From: JAZMZS01 sp045120955
Lineage (GTDB): Bacteria > Bacillota > Clostridia > Oscillospirales > CAG-272
Reading direction: 5' to 3'
Assembly: GCA_045120955.1 (NCBI GenBank)
Contig: JBGVFH010000072.1
Location: forward strand, 33,312-97,311
DNA length: 64,000 bases
The first letter of the stretch is position 1, and every line of letters starts with the position of its first letter. Below the pieces are notes generated by a model. It was not told the DNA's origin and made no database searches. It saw only the letters and a list, made by a program, of their open reading frames with translations. Position numbers and translations under genes: made by a program. Below are positions 43,201 to 51,418 of this stretch, piece by piece.

Positions 43201-45054
43201 ATGCAGAAGTACGGTTTTTTTAATACGGATGAGCTTAAGCCGTCCGGCTGGCTTAAAAAACAGCTTGAGATTCAGGCAAACGGTCTTTCGGGTGCTCTTG
43301 ACAAGGTGTGGAGAGATGTCCGTGACAGTGCATGGATAGGAGGAGACGCTGAGGGCTGGGAGAGAGTTCCTTACTGGCTCGACGGCTTTATTGTGCTTGC
43401 TCATTTGCTCGATGATGAGGATAAAAAAGCCCGTGCAAAGAAATACATAGATGCAATAATCGAAAGACAGAAAGAGGACGGCTGGATATGTCCGTGCAGT
43501 GATGAGGAAAGAGAAACCTACGACGTTTGGGCGGTTTTCCTCATTACTAAGGTACTCATGGTATACTACGATTGCTCGCATGACGAAAAGGCAGTTACGG
43601 CTGTTTACAAAGCACTCAAAAATCTGTACGAAATGCTCTGCGGCTCAAAGATAGCTCTTCTAAAATGGGGCAAGTTCCGTTGGTTTGAGTGCATGATCGC
43701 TATCGAGCGTGTATATAGCATATATAATGAAGAGTGGATGCTTGACCTTTGCCGTATTCTCAAGGAGCAGGGTGTAGACTATACCAAACTCACAGATGAG
43801 TGGAAGGTCCCTGTCAACCGTTGGAGACTCGAAACACATTTGGTCAATATCGTAATGGCTCTCAAGGCAGAGGCTGTCAGATATGAGCTGCTCGGAGAAG
43901 AGTATACCGACGAGGCTGAATATCTGTGGCAGGTTCTTGAAAAATACAACGCAACGAGCGTCGGCACATTTACAGGCGATGAATGTCTGTCAGGCATCAG
44001 CCCCGTTCAGGGAACAGAGCTGTGTGCTGTGGTTGAGCTGATGTACTCCGCTGAGCTTCTTTTTGCTCATACGGGAGATACAAAGTGGGCTGACAGACTT
44101 GAAAAAGCTGCCTTCAATGCACTTCCCGCTACTATCACAGAGGATATGTGGGCGCATCAGTATGACCAGATGTCAAACCAGATAGAGTGCGTACCCTTCC
44201 CCGGAAAGTCATTCTTCCGTTCAAACGGTGCAGGCTCTCACATCTTCGGTCTTGAGCCGCATTTCGGCTGCTGCACATCAAACTTCAATCAGGGCTGGCC
44301 GAAGCTCTGCCAGAGCGTTTTGATGAAGAGCGATGCAGGCATCGTCAATACGACCCCCATCCCCGTAAAGCTCAACACAGAGATAAACGGCAAAAAGGTA
44401 TTTGTCGAGATAAACACGCTGTATCCTTTCAGAGACAGAGTTGAATATACGGTAAAGGCTGACGAGGCTGTTGATTTTGAGCTTAAAATAAGAGTTCCTT
44501 CATGGGCAAAGAGCGTAAAGCTGGACGGAGAGGCTGTCGAAGTAAAGGACTATCTGACGGTTTCAAAGAGCTGGCAGGGTGAGCAGACTGTTGTTGTTGA
44601 GTTTACAAGAGACATCGAGATGAAAACTCTCGGCGGCGGGCTGTATTTTGTAAATTACGGACCGCTTGTATTCTCGCTTCCTATAAAGGGCAGATGGGAA
44701 ATGAAGGAATACACACGCAATGACATCGAGAGAAAGTTCCCCTACTGCGACTGGCACGTTTACCGTGAGTCGGAGTTTGCGTACGGCTTTGACAATGACA
44801 GCTTTACGGTAGTACCGAAAGAAGGCTGTGATATACCGTTCTCACATGACAATCCCATGCTTACCGTTGAGGCAAACATGAGAAGAATAAATTGGGAGAT
44901 GGCAGACGGATATCTCAACGTCCCTGCAAAATATCCCACAGACAGACGCCCTGTAGGCAAGAGTGAAAAGATCACACTCGTTCCTTACGGATGCACAGCG
45001 CTTCGTATGACAGAGATGCCGTTCTGCTCGAGCGACGATACTTCAGACAAGTAA
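43201..45054 (+). CDS. GH127/DUF1680-superfamily glycoside hydrolase-like protein
   Basis: The 617-residue protein has an alpha/alpha-barrel followed by beta-sandwich domains. The block EPHFGCCTSNFNQGWPK near residue 355 corresponds to the Cys-Cys zinc and nucleophile site of GH127-type beta-L-arabinofuranosidases, although the usual CCPPN is here CCTSN. No signal peptide is seen, so it probably acts in the cytoplasm on imported oligosaccharides. The start follows GGGAGG. The divergent AraC gene is the likely regulator. Sugar specificity is uncertain. Confidence 0.8.
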   Translation: MQKYGFFNTDELKPSGWLKKQLEIQANGLSGALDKVWRDVRDSAWIGGDAEGWERVPYWLDGFIVLAHLLDDEDKKARAKKYIDAIIERQKEDGWICPCSDEERETYDVWAVFLITKVLMVYYDCSHDEKAVTAVYKALKNLYEMLCGSKIALLKWGKFRWFECMIAIERVYSIYNEEWMLDLCRILKEQGVDYTKLTDEWKVPVNRWRLETHLVNIVMALKAEAVRYELLGEEYTDEAEYLWQVLEKYNATSVGTFTGDECLSGISPVQGTELCAVVELMYSAELLFAHTGDTKWADRLEKAAFNALPATITEDMWAHQYDQMSNQIECVPFPGKSFFRSNGAGSHIFGLEPHFGCCTSNFNQGWPKLCQSVLMKSDAGIVNTTPIPVKLNTEINGKKVFVEINTLYPFRDRVEYTVKADEAVDFELKIRVPSWAKSVKLDGEAVEVKDYLTVSKSWQGEQTVVVEFTRDIEMKTLGGGLYFVNYGPLVFSLPIKGRWEMKEYTRNDIERKFPYCDWHVYRESEFAYGFDNDSFTVVPKEGCDIPFSHDNPMLTVEANMRRINWEMADGYLNVPAKYPTDRRPVGKSEKITLVPYGCTALRMTEMPFCSSDDTSDK

Positions 45055-45116
45055 TTATCCTCGAGCATCAATAGCAGCATGGCGTATTGATATCCCCCAT
45101 AGCATACGACTAAGCG

Positions 45117-45155
45117 GACCCGCGGGAAATGGATTCTCCTTTTTCCCTGCGGGTC
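45117..45155 (+). terminator. Terminator after the GH127-like gene
   Basis: GGACCCGCGGGAAA pairs with TTTCCCTGCGGGTC, followed by a T-rich tail. Confidence 0.65.
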
Positions 45156-45168
45156 ATTTCTTATTGTA

Positions 45169-45374
45169 TAGGAAATTGCGCAATTACACTCCGCCGTTAG
45201 GTTGAGTTAAAGAAAAACCAAAGATACAATAGGCGGGAGGATGGATGCGGGCGCTGCCCGCTTTTTTATCTCATAGGAAATTGTGTAATTACGCCCCGCC
45301 GTTAGGTTGAGTTAAAGAAAATCCAAAGATACAATAGGCGGGAGGATGGGTGCGGGCACTGCCCGCTTTTTTAT
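45169..45374. repeat. Tandem duplication of the dispersed intergenic repeat
   Basis: Two about 103-bp units (45169-45271 and 45273-45374) each run from ATAGGAAATTG through GCCGTTAGGTTGAGTTAAAG and GATACAATAGGCGGGAGGAT to the palindrome GCGGGC(G/A)CTGCCCGC. They differ at only about eight positions. No gene is seen in 45156-45489. Confidence 0.85.
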
Positions 45375-45489
45375 TACGGTGACGTTTATCCCTATGCATA
45401 CAGCTCTACCGCACAAGAGTTGTCCTGCAATAAGCACAAAAAACATACTGCAAATATTAATTTATATATATATTTTTTGCTAAAATATA

Positions 45490-45518
45490 TTGAGTATTTG
45501 AAAAAAATATGCTATGAT
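45490..45518 (+). promoter_or_regulatory. Promoter of the P-loop kinase gene
   Basis: TTGAGT (45490-45495) and TATGAT (45513-45518) are 17 bp apart with TGC before the -10 box. This excludes starts upstream of about 45525 for the following gene. Confidence 0.6.
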
Positions 45519-45611
45519 AGGGGTATAATCGTCGCAATATACATTTTTGGAGGCGCAAAAAACAACAGAGATCTACAACCATATATTTCAAAAGCAAACG
45601 GAGGAACAAAG

Positions 45612-46082
45612 ATGACAAGTTTGACAAACAGCAAGGCCTTGAAGATTGCCGTAATTTTCATCGGTATGGCAAACAGCGGAAAAACCGAGTTTTACAATAG
45701 GTACTTCAGCGACATTTATACGCATATAGAGTTATCTGTTCTCCGAACGCGATTGAAAGAAAGATCGGCACTTAACGAGTGTTTTGCACATGGGGACTCT
45801 TTTGTAATAAACAACGAAAATCCCACGAAAGCCGACAGGCAAAGATATATTCCGTCGGCAAAGGAGGCGGGGTACCGTATAGTCGGGTATTACTTTGACA
45901 GTACGGCGGAGCCGCCGACCGCTAATACAAGCAAGGCAAAGGAAAAAGCGAAGTATAACGCCTATATAAAATTCAAGGACAAACTGCAGACGCCGTGCTA
46001 TGATGAGGGCTTTGATGAGCTGTACTGTGTACATATGAGCCGCAGCGGCGACTTTCACACAGAGAAAATAAACAAAGAATAA
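45612..46082 (+). CDS. P-loop kinase-like protein (AAA_33 / polynucleotide-kinase type)
   Basis: The 156-residue protein has Walker A GMANSGKT at residues 18-25 and the segment SFVINNENPTKADRQRYI, which is the D/N-x-N-x-T...R pattern of small ATP-dependent kinases related to T4 polynucleotide kinase. The lid and C-terminal parts are short. The substrate is unknown; RNA or DNA ends, or a small molecule, are possible. The ATG at 45612 follows GGAGG with 8-bp spacing. A perfect 22-bp palindrome (46087-46108) lies between it and tldD. Confidence 0.78.
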   Translation: MTSLTNSKALKIAVIFIGMANSGKTEFYNRYFSDIYTHIELSVLRTRLKERSALNECFAHGDSFVINNENPTKADRQRYIPSAKEAGYRIVGYYFDSTAEPPTANTSKAKEKAKYNAYIKFKDKLQTPCYDEGFDELYCVHMSRSGDFHTEKINKE

Positions 46083-46161
46083 AACGACGGCAGGCTGCAG
46101 CCTGCCGTATGCTTTGAAAATATTTGCATATTATAAATTCAGTAAAACCGAGGGAGAGGGC

Positions 46162-47598
46162 ATGAAAGAACTAAAAGACAGCGAATATATAAAAAGAATA
46201 AGGCCGACGGCAAAGAAGCTGCTGTCCGCTTTGCTCTGCGAATATGAATACGCATCCGTTTTGTGCGTTGATGCGAAGGGAAAAAACTACCGTGTACAAA
46301 AGGCAGGTACTTTGATAAGCGACGAGCCGCTTTATTGCAGCAGAGGGCTTGTTTTGCGGGTGTTAAAAAACGGGGAGATATTCGAGCATTCGGTATCCTC
46401 CTTGCGTGAAGACGGCATTGAGGGCATCCTTGAGGATATACGCTCTCTGACCGAAGCTGAGCGTTACGGTGTGTCGGCAGGCTATGAGCCCCGCACAAAG
46501 CTTGTGCCGAGAGACGAGGAGTGCGTGCTTCACCGCTCTACCACGTATGAGACAGATCCGGAAGAGTACGGGGACGAAAACATCATAAAGGCGCTGACAC
46601 AGGCAAGAGAGCAGGCACTTTCTGCCGATTCGCGGGTGTTTGATGCCGTGACACGCTGTGCCTACAGAAAATATTCAAAGCTGTTTTTGTCCAAAAACAA
46701 GGATATGTGCCAAAACGTCATGTGGACTACGGCTACGGTGCTCTCGCTTGTAAAGCAGGGCGAGAGAATAAAGGACAGCTATCAGGGCTTTTCGGTGCTG
46801 GGCGGAGCCGAGGTGCTCGAAGAGATGAAAAATAAGGGAGTACCCCGCTCGGTCGAAAACGGCGTGGCATTGCTTGACAGCGCTCAGATAACTCCGGGCG
46901 AGTATGAGTGCATCTGCTCGCCCGACGTTACGGGAATGATAGTTCATGAGGCGTTCGGGCACGGGGTCGAGATGGATATGTTCGTAAAGGACAGAGCGTT
47001 GGCGAAGGACTATATGGGAAAGCAGGTCGCATCCCACCTTGTCACGATGAGGGACAGTGCGTGTGCGGTGGACGAGGCGGCATCATACTTTTTTGATGAC
47101 GAAGGAAATCTCAGCCGTGATACGTTGATCATCGACAGGGGAATTCTTGTCGGAGGCATATGTGACGAGGTTGCGGCAAACGCACTCGGCATCTCCCCCA
47201 CGGGAAACGGCAGACGTGAGAGCTTTGAAAAAAAGGCGTACACAAGGATGACCAACACCTATTTCGAGGCGGGAGAGGACAGCGTCGAGGATATGATAGC
47301 TTCGGTCAAGGACGGCTATTTGCTTGAAGAAGCAAGGAGCGGAATGGAGGACCCGAAAAACTGGGGAATTCAATGCATGGTGGGAATTGCAAGAGAGATA
47401 AAGGACGGTGCTCTGACGGGCAGGATATTTTCGCCCGTCGTGCTGACAGGATACGTGCCCGACCTTTTAAAGTCGATATCCATGATGAGCACAGAAGCAA
47501 GGCTGTGCGGTACGGGCTTTTGCGGTAAGGGACATAAGGAATGGGTAAAGGTATCCGATGGCGGTCCGTATATCAAGGCACGGATAACGCTCGGATAA
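46162..47598 (+). CDS. tldD: TldD-family metalloprotease subunit
   Basis: The 478-residue protein has the TldD metal motif HEAFGHGVEMD (H-E-x3-H) near residue 275 and the C-terminal core GTGFCGKG. TldD forms a heterodimer with its PmbA/TldE partner, encoded next, which cleaves unstructured peptides and matures some modified peptides. The ATG at 46162 follows GGAGAGGGC. No precursor peptide gene for a modified natural product is evident nearby. Confidence 0.9.
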   Translation: MKELKDSEYIKRIRPTAKKLLSALLCEYEYASVLCVDAKGKNYRVQKAGTLISDEPLYCSRGLVLRVLKNGEIFEHSVSSLREDGIEGILEDIRSLTEAERYGVSAGYEPRTKLVPRDEECVLHRSTTYETDPEEYGDENIIKALTQAREQALSADSRVFDAVTRCAYRKYSKLFLSKNKDMCQNVMWTTATVLSLVKQGERIKDSYQGFSVLGGAEVLEEMKNKGVPRSVENGVALLDSAQITPGEYECICSPDVTGMIVHEAFGHGVEMDMFVKDRALAKDYMGKQVASHLVTMRDSACAVDEAASYFFDDEGNLSRDTLIIDRGILVGGICDEVAANALGISPTGNGRRESFEKKAYTRMTNTYFEAGEDSVEDMIASVKDGYLLEEARSGMEDPKNWGIQCMVGIAREIKDGALTGRIFSPVVLTGYVPDLLKSISMMSTEARLCGTGFCGKGHKEWVKVSDGGPYIKARITLG

Positions 47599-47631
47599 AG
47601 GCTTTTAATTATTAGGGAGAAGGATACTGTC

Positions 47632-48903
47632 ATGACAGAAAAGATCAAAAGGTTGCTTGAGTGCGAAAAAATTGAGCACTACCTGATAAAAGAACAAATT
47701 GAAGAGAGCGAGGAGCTGTATTTTATAAAAAAACGCCTCGACCAAAAAAGAAGCAAGCGCACACACAAATGCACGCTTACGCTTTACCGTGATCACATAT
47801 CCGACGGTATTCGTATGCGAGGCTCGGCGCAGGTGCTGATATTCCCCGATATGACCGAGGACGAGATGCTCTGCAAGCTGCGTGAGGGATATTATGCCGC
47901 TTCCTTTGTAAATGATGCGCATTATGATCTGGCGGCACCCACGGATGACGGCGGAGTAGAAAAAAGTGACGAGATATCGCTCTCTGATACTGCCGCAGAG
48001 TATGCACGTGCGTTGTTTTTACATGACGGCGAGAGCAGTGCTTTTATCAACTCTGCTGAAATATTTTGCACAAAGAAAAGCGTCAGAATAACAAACTCAT
48101 GCGGTGTTGATGTCGGCTACACACAATACCGTACCGACGGGGAGATAGTCGTTGCGTGTAAGGACGGAGAGGATGTCGAGATGTTCGACTACTTCTCGTA
48201 TGAGGGTATGCAGAGCGAGTGCTTGGCTCAACGGGTAAAAAAAGCGCTGACAGAGGTAAAGGCAAGATCGCAGGCACAAAGGGCACTGCGCTCGGGCGTG
48301 TATGATATCATCATTGAGGGCGTGTGTGTCAGAGAGGTGCTCGGTTACTATCTTTGGAAGGCAAGTGCGGCAAATATCTATACAAAATACTCCGAGTGCA
48401 AAATAGGCGATATGATGCAGGGAGAGGGGGCAAAATTCCCCCTGAACATTACAGCTTCAGCTACCGTACCCTACAGCGATGAGGGTATAAAAATGAAGGA
48501 TATGCCGCTTGTCTCAGACGGCAGGCTCTCGATGATATGCGGCGGCGTGAAATTTTGCTCGTATCTGGGCATTGCTCCGAGCGGAGAATATGAAAAGCTC
48601 ACCGCAGAATTGGGTCGGGTGAGCCTTGCAGAGCTGAAAAGTACACCGCATCTCCATATCGTCAGCTTTTCAGACTTTCAGTTTGACCCGCTCGACGGCT
48701 ATTTCGGCGGAGAGATAAGGCTCGCTTATCTCTATGACGGGGAGAGCACGAGCATTGTTACGGGCGGCTCTGTCAGCGGAAATATCGGGGAGGTGCGTGA
48801 CAGCTTTGAGATGAGCCGAGAGGGATACAGCGGCTACGATTACAGCGGACCTCTTGCGCTTAAAATAAAAGGGGTCAGCGTATCGGGAAGTGCCGAAAAA
48901 TAA
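47632..48903 (+). CDS. PmbA/TldE-family protein, partner of TldD
   Basis: The 423-residue protein matches the PmbA half of the TldD/PmbA pair: it lacks the H-E-x3-H motif and shows a C-terminal domain with GGEIRLAYLYDGESTSIVTGGSVSGN. It starts 33 bp after tldD behind GGGAGAAGG, so both are co-translated. Function is by family only; in Escherichia coli the pair processes microcin B17 and degrades CcdA. Confidence 0.87.
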   Translation: MTEKIKRLLECEKIEHYLIKEQIEESEELYFIKKRLDQKRSKRTHKCTLTLYRDHISDGIRMRGSAQVLIFPDMTEDEMLCKLREGYYAASFVNDAHYDLAAPTDDGGVEKSDEISLSDTAAEYARALFLHDGESSAFINSAEIFCTKKSVRITNSCGVDVGYTQYRTDGEIVVACKDGEDVEMFDYFSYEGMQSECLAQRVKKALTEVKARSQAQRALRSGVYDIIIEGVCVREVLGYYLWKASAANIYTKYSECKIGDMMQGEGAKFPLNITASATVPYSDEGIKMKDMPLVSDGRLSMICGGVKFCSYLGIAPSGEYEKLTAELGRVSLAELKSTPHLHIVSFSDFQFDPLDGYFGGEIRLAYLYDGESTSIVTGGSVSGNIGEVRDSFEMSREGYSGYDYSGPLALKIKGVSVSGSAEK

Positions 48904-49105
48904 GCGGGCAGTGCCCGCATCCATCCTCACGCCTATTGTATCTTTGGTTTTCTTTAACTCAATCTAACGGCGGGGCGTAATTACGCAATTTCCTATGCAA
49001 CAAAAAAAGCGGGCAGTGAACGCCCCGTCCTCCCGCCTACCGTTGTTTTTATGTTACAAAGGACCGCAAAACGGCGGGTGAGGATACTTTCAATTTCATA
49101 TGCTA
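48904..49105. repeat. Two dispersed intergenic repeat copies
   Basis: 48904-49000 is the reverse orientation of the 45169 unit, starting with GCGGGCAGTGCCCGC directly after the pmbA-like stop codon. 49005-49105 is a copy of the 28118-type module starting GCGGGCAGTGAACGCC. Confidence 0.8.
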
Positions 49106-49113
49106 AAAAAGCA

Positions 49114-49154
49114 CAAAATCAGCCGTGGGGGCTCAGCTCCCACGGCTGATTTTG
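49114..49154. terminator. Strong hairpin in the pmbA-like/His-rich gene intergenic region
   Basis: CAAAATCAGCCGTGGG and its complement make a 16-bp stem around GGCTCAGCT. It can terminate transcription from either side. Confidence 0.75.
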
Positions 49155-49199
49155 TTGCCGCCTCGGAAAGAGTAAAGACTTGCCCACTCCCGCCCGCTT

Positions 49200-49330
49200 C
49201 GGAAACAGCCACCCCTCGCCCGTGTCATACTGAGCGAGCGAGAGCGAGTCGAACTCCGAGCGCAGCGCAGGAGCGGCGGGGCGGAAGTTGTGACGGTATC
49301 TCGGGCGAGAACATAGCGGCGGCGCTCACT
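49200..49330. repeat. Second copy of the 130-bp repeat first seen at 2190-2325
   Basis: It is in the opposite orientation to the first copy and shares GTCATACTGAGCGAGCG, GAGTCGAACTCC and GTTGTGACGGTATCTCGGGC with few differences. It stops just short of the His/Cys-rich gene. Confidence 0.85.
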
Positions 49331-49335
49331 CTCCC

Positions 49336-49845
49336 TCAGAACAGAAGCAAAAGCAACAGCAAAAGGAAGGTGTTGTCGTCGCATCTCGACTGATCCTTGT
49401 CTTTGTTTGAGCTTAAAAGGAAAAACAGCAAAACGAATATCAGCAGATTGTCGTTTTTCATGGAATTGCCGAAAATCGACTGCAAAAGAGAGGAATTTTC
49501 CCTTTCACGCCCATGTCTGAGGTCATGCTCGTGCTTGTTTTCGCATTCGCAGTCACGCTCTCTGTCTCGTTGTGCGTCGCATACAAGCTCATGCTCATGT
49601 TTATGTTCATTTTCATGCTCATGCCCGTGCTGCCGTCTGTCGCTGTCCGAGCTTTTGCATTTTTTGCAGCTCTCCTTGACGTGGGAGTCTGTGTCTGTGC
49701 GGCGGTTTTCTTCTTTGACGCACGGCTCTGTATCCGTCATATCTGTGATACCTCTCAGCTGTTCCAGATACAGTGCGTTTCCACGGTAGTTCGATGGGAT
49801 AAAAAAACCGCCGCTTCTGCCTATTTGATCATTTTTCGTATACAT
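49336..49845 (-). CDS. His/Cys/Glu-rich protein with hydrophobic tail
   Basis: The 169-residue product has an N-terminal part with KNDQIGRSGGFFIPSNYRGNA, a middle packed with His, Glu and Cys (GHEHENEHKHEHELVCD and CECENKHEHDLRHGR), and two very hydrophobic stretches near the C-terminus (LLIFVLLFFLLSS and a terminal run of Leu). The middle looks like a metal-binding segment and the tail like membrane hairpin helices. The ATG at 49845 follows a GGGGG site. It is the last of three clustered genes. No known family recognised. Confidence 0.7.
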   Translation of the reverse strand: MYTKNDQIGRSGGFFIPSNYRGNALYLEQLRGITDMTDTEPCVKEENRRTDTDSHVKESCKKCKSSDSDRRQHGHEHENEHKHEHELVCDAQRDRERDCECENKHEHDLRHGRERENSSLLQSIFGNSMKNDNLLIFVLLFFLLSSNKDKDQSRCDDNTFLLLLLLLLF

Positions 49846-49866
49846 TGTATACCCCCGTACCACCGT

Positions 49867-50403
49867 TTATTTTATCAGCGACATTATCTCGATTATTCTG
49901 ACGATCGTGTCTATCATCTCCGCCTTGTCATGCGACATATACGGTTTTAGTGCGAGCAGCAGCGCAGAGCGTCTGTCTGTAACCTTGGCAGGGCGTGGAT
50001 GTGAACTTCCTTTCGATAAAAGCGGAAATGCCGCCCCCGACTCGTCTCTGTGTCCCTCTTTTTGCTCCTCTTTTTGCGTCTCTTCTTTGCTGCCGAATAC
50101 TCCCGACAGAGTTGACATCATCTTTGGTAGTGCCGCCAGCAGCTGGGGATTTTGCATTGCTGTTGACAAAATTCCCGAAAGGTCCGGGATCGCCTGAGCA
50201 CCTGCCCCCGAGCCGTCCGTCTGTGCGTTCGTGTGCTCGGCGCCGTTCTCGGTGTCGTTCTCGGTGCCGTGCTCGGCGCCTTCGCCCGAATCTGCCGGCG
50301 GTGTGTCTTTCGGCATGTTCGAAAGCAGCGAGGCAATGCTTGAGAGCATTGCGGGATTAGAGAGCAGAGCAGAGAAGACATCGCCTGTGTTTTCTGCGCT
50401 CAT
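49867..50403 (-). CDS. Conserved-looking protein of unknown function
   Basis: The 178-residue product has helical ends and a Gly/Glu/Asn-rich, low-complexity centre. The N-terminal DVFSALLSNPAMLSSIASLLS and the C-terminal RRSALLLALKPYMSHDKAEMID...IMSLIK resemble proteins I have seen in other Clostridia beside homologues of the neighbouring 76-residue gene. No enzyme motif or signal peptide is seen. It lies 7 bp after the upstream gene and 21 bp before the His-rich gene, so the three are one operon. Confidence 0.78.
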   Translation of the reverse strand: MSAENTGDVFSALLSNPAMLSSIASLLSNMPKDTPPADSGEGAEHGTENDTENGAEHTNAQTDGSGAGAQAIPDLSGILSTAMQNPQLLAALPKMMSTLSGVFGSKEETQKEEQKEGHRDESGAAFPLLSKGSSHPRPAKVTDRRSALLLALKPYMSHDKAEMIDTIVRIIEIMSLIK

Positions 50404-50410
50404 TTTGCTC

Positions 50411-50641
50411 TCAGCCTCCGTTTTGCTCTTTGAATTTGCGCAGCAGCTCTGCCGCCGCCGCTATGTCGCTGTCGCTGGCACCTCCGAGGGCATTTCTTAT
50501 GGCGGCGATCTCATTTGGCTCTGCCTTTTGCGGAAGTGTTATCCCCGATTGTGAAGCTATCATTTTTATAACAGCCCACAGTCCGTTGTCGTCAAGTAGC
50601 AGTAATTTATCTATAGCGCTTTTATCAAGTTGCATTGACAT
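50411..50641 (-). CDS. Small helical protein, first gene of a three-gene operon
   Basis: The 76-residue product begins MSMQLDKSAIDKLLLLDD and ends AAELLRKFKEQNGG, with alternating short amphipathic helices. Homologues with the same LDK...LLxLDD...LW pattern occur in other Clostridia next to the following gene; a role is unknown to me. The ATG at 50641 follows AAGGGG. Its partner gene begins 7 bp downstream. Confidence 0.75.
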   Translation of the reverse strand: MSMQLDKSAIDKLLLLDDNGLWAVIKMIASQSGITLPQKAEPNEIAAIRNALGGASDSDIAAAAELLRKFKEQNGG

Positions 50642-50740
50642 ATTTCCCCTTATCATTTAAAATATCTCTTGAAAGAGCCTATCTATACACAGTATATGAA
50701 GGCAACGCTTTTTTGTAACATTTTTTTAATGGAGGAGCTT

Positions 50741-51250
50741 ATGAAGCTTGTGGTTTTTTCAGACTCTCACGGAGGTGGAATATATATAAAAAAGGCACTG
50801 CAAATGCACAGGGATGCCGATGCGGCGATATTTCTCGGTGACGGGCTGTGGGATTTTTTGCCTTTGAAGGCGCAATTTCCGAATACTGCATTTTTTGCGG
50901 TCAGGGGAAACTGCGATATCGGCAGCTCGCTGTGCTCTGATGTGCCGTTGACCGAGGAGCTGACCCTTGACGGGTATAAGCTGTTTTTCTGCCACGGTCA
51001 CACCTACGGTGTAAAGTACGGCTATGAAAGTATCATCGGTGCGGCAAGAGCACGAGGTGCGGATGCGGTGCTGTTCGGGCATACGCATATCCGAACAGAG
51101 CGGTATCTGCCCGAGGATGAGGACGGCGGGGCGCTTTATCTGATAAATCCGGGCAGTATCGGCGGCAGAGGAGAAGGATGCATAAAAAGCTACTGTACCG
51201 TAAGACTTGAAAAGAGCGGAATACTCGTTTGTCACGCACAAGTCAGATAA
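50741..51250 (+). CDS. Metallophosphoesterase (YfcE/MJ0936 type)
   Basis: The 169-residue protein has all the phosphodiesterase motifs: SDSHGG, FLGDG, RGNCD, CHGHTYGVKYG and FGHTHI, which bind two metal ions. The family hydrolyses phosphodiesters in vitro, but its natural substrate is unsettled. The ATG at 50741 follows GGAGG at 5-bp spacing. It is divergent from the three-gene operon. Confidence 0.92.
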   Translation: MKLVVFSDSHGGGIYIKKALQMHRDADAAIFLGDGLWDFLPLKAQFPNTAFFAVRGNCDIGSSLCSDVPLTEELTLDGYKLFFCHGHTYGVKYGYESIIGAARARGADAVLFGHTHIRTERYLPEDEDGGALYLINPGSIGGRGEGCIKSYCTVRLEKSGILVCHAQVR

Positions 51251-51333
51251 TATATATATAATATGTACAAATATAAAATGCAAAAACGCCGAAAAAATCT
51301 GCAAAAAAAGATCTTTGGCACAAAGAAAAAATG

Positions 51334-51362
51334 TTGATTTTTGGAAAAAAAATGATTATAAT
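51334..51362 (+). promoter_or_regulatory. Promoter of the GMP synthase subunit gene
   Basis: TTGATT (51334-51339) and TATAAT (51357-51362) are 17 bp apart. The 50-nt leader is too short for a purine riboswitch. Confidence 0.7.
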
Positions 51363-51418
51363 ATAAATATCTTATTTTATCAAATGAAAATAATTCTGTT
51401 CTTTTTGGAGGAGTAAAG

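Noticed and set aside
45420..45611. Extended N-terminus of the P-loop kinase
   Set aside because: A promoter at 45490-45518 and a GGAGG site before ATG 45612 make upstream starts implausible.
46087..46108. Perfect 22-bp palindrome before tldD as an operator
   Set aside because: It directly follows the kinase gene, could equally be a weak terminator, and no second copy or regulator supports an operator.
51251..51418. Purine riboswitch before guaA
   Set aside because: The promoter leaves only about 50 nt of leader, and no three-way junction motif is visible.
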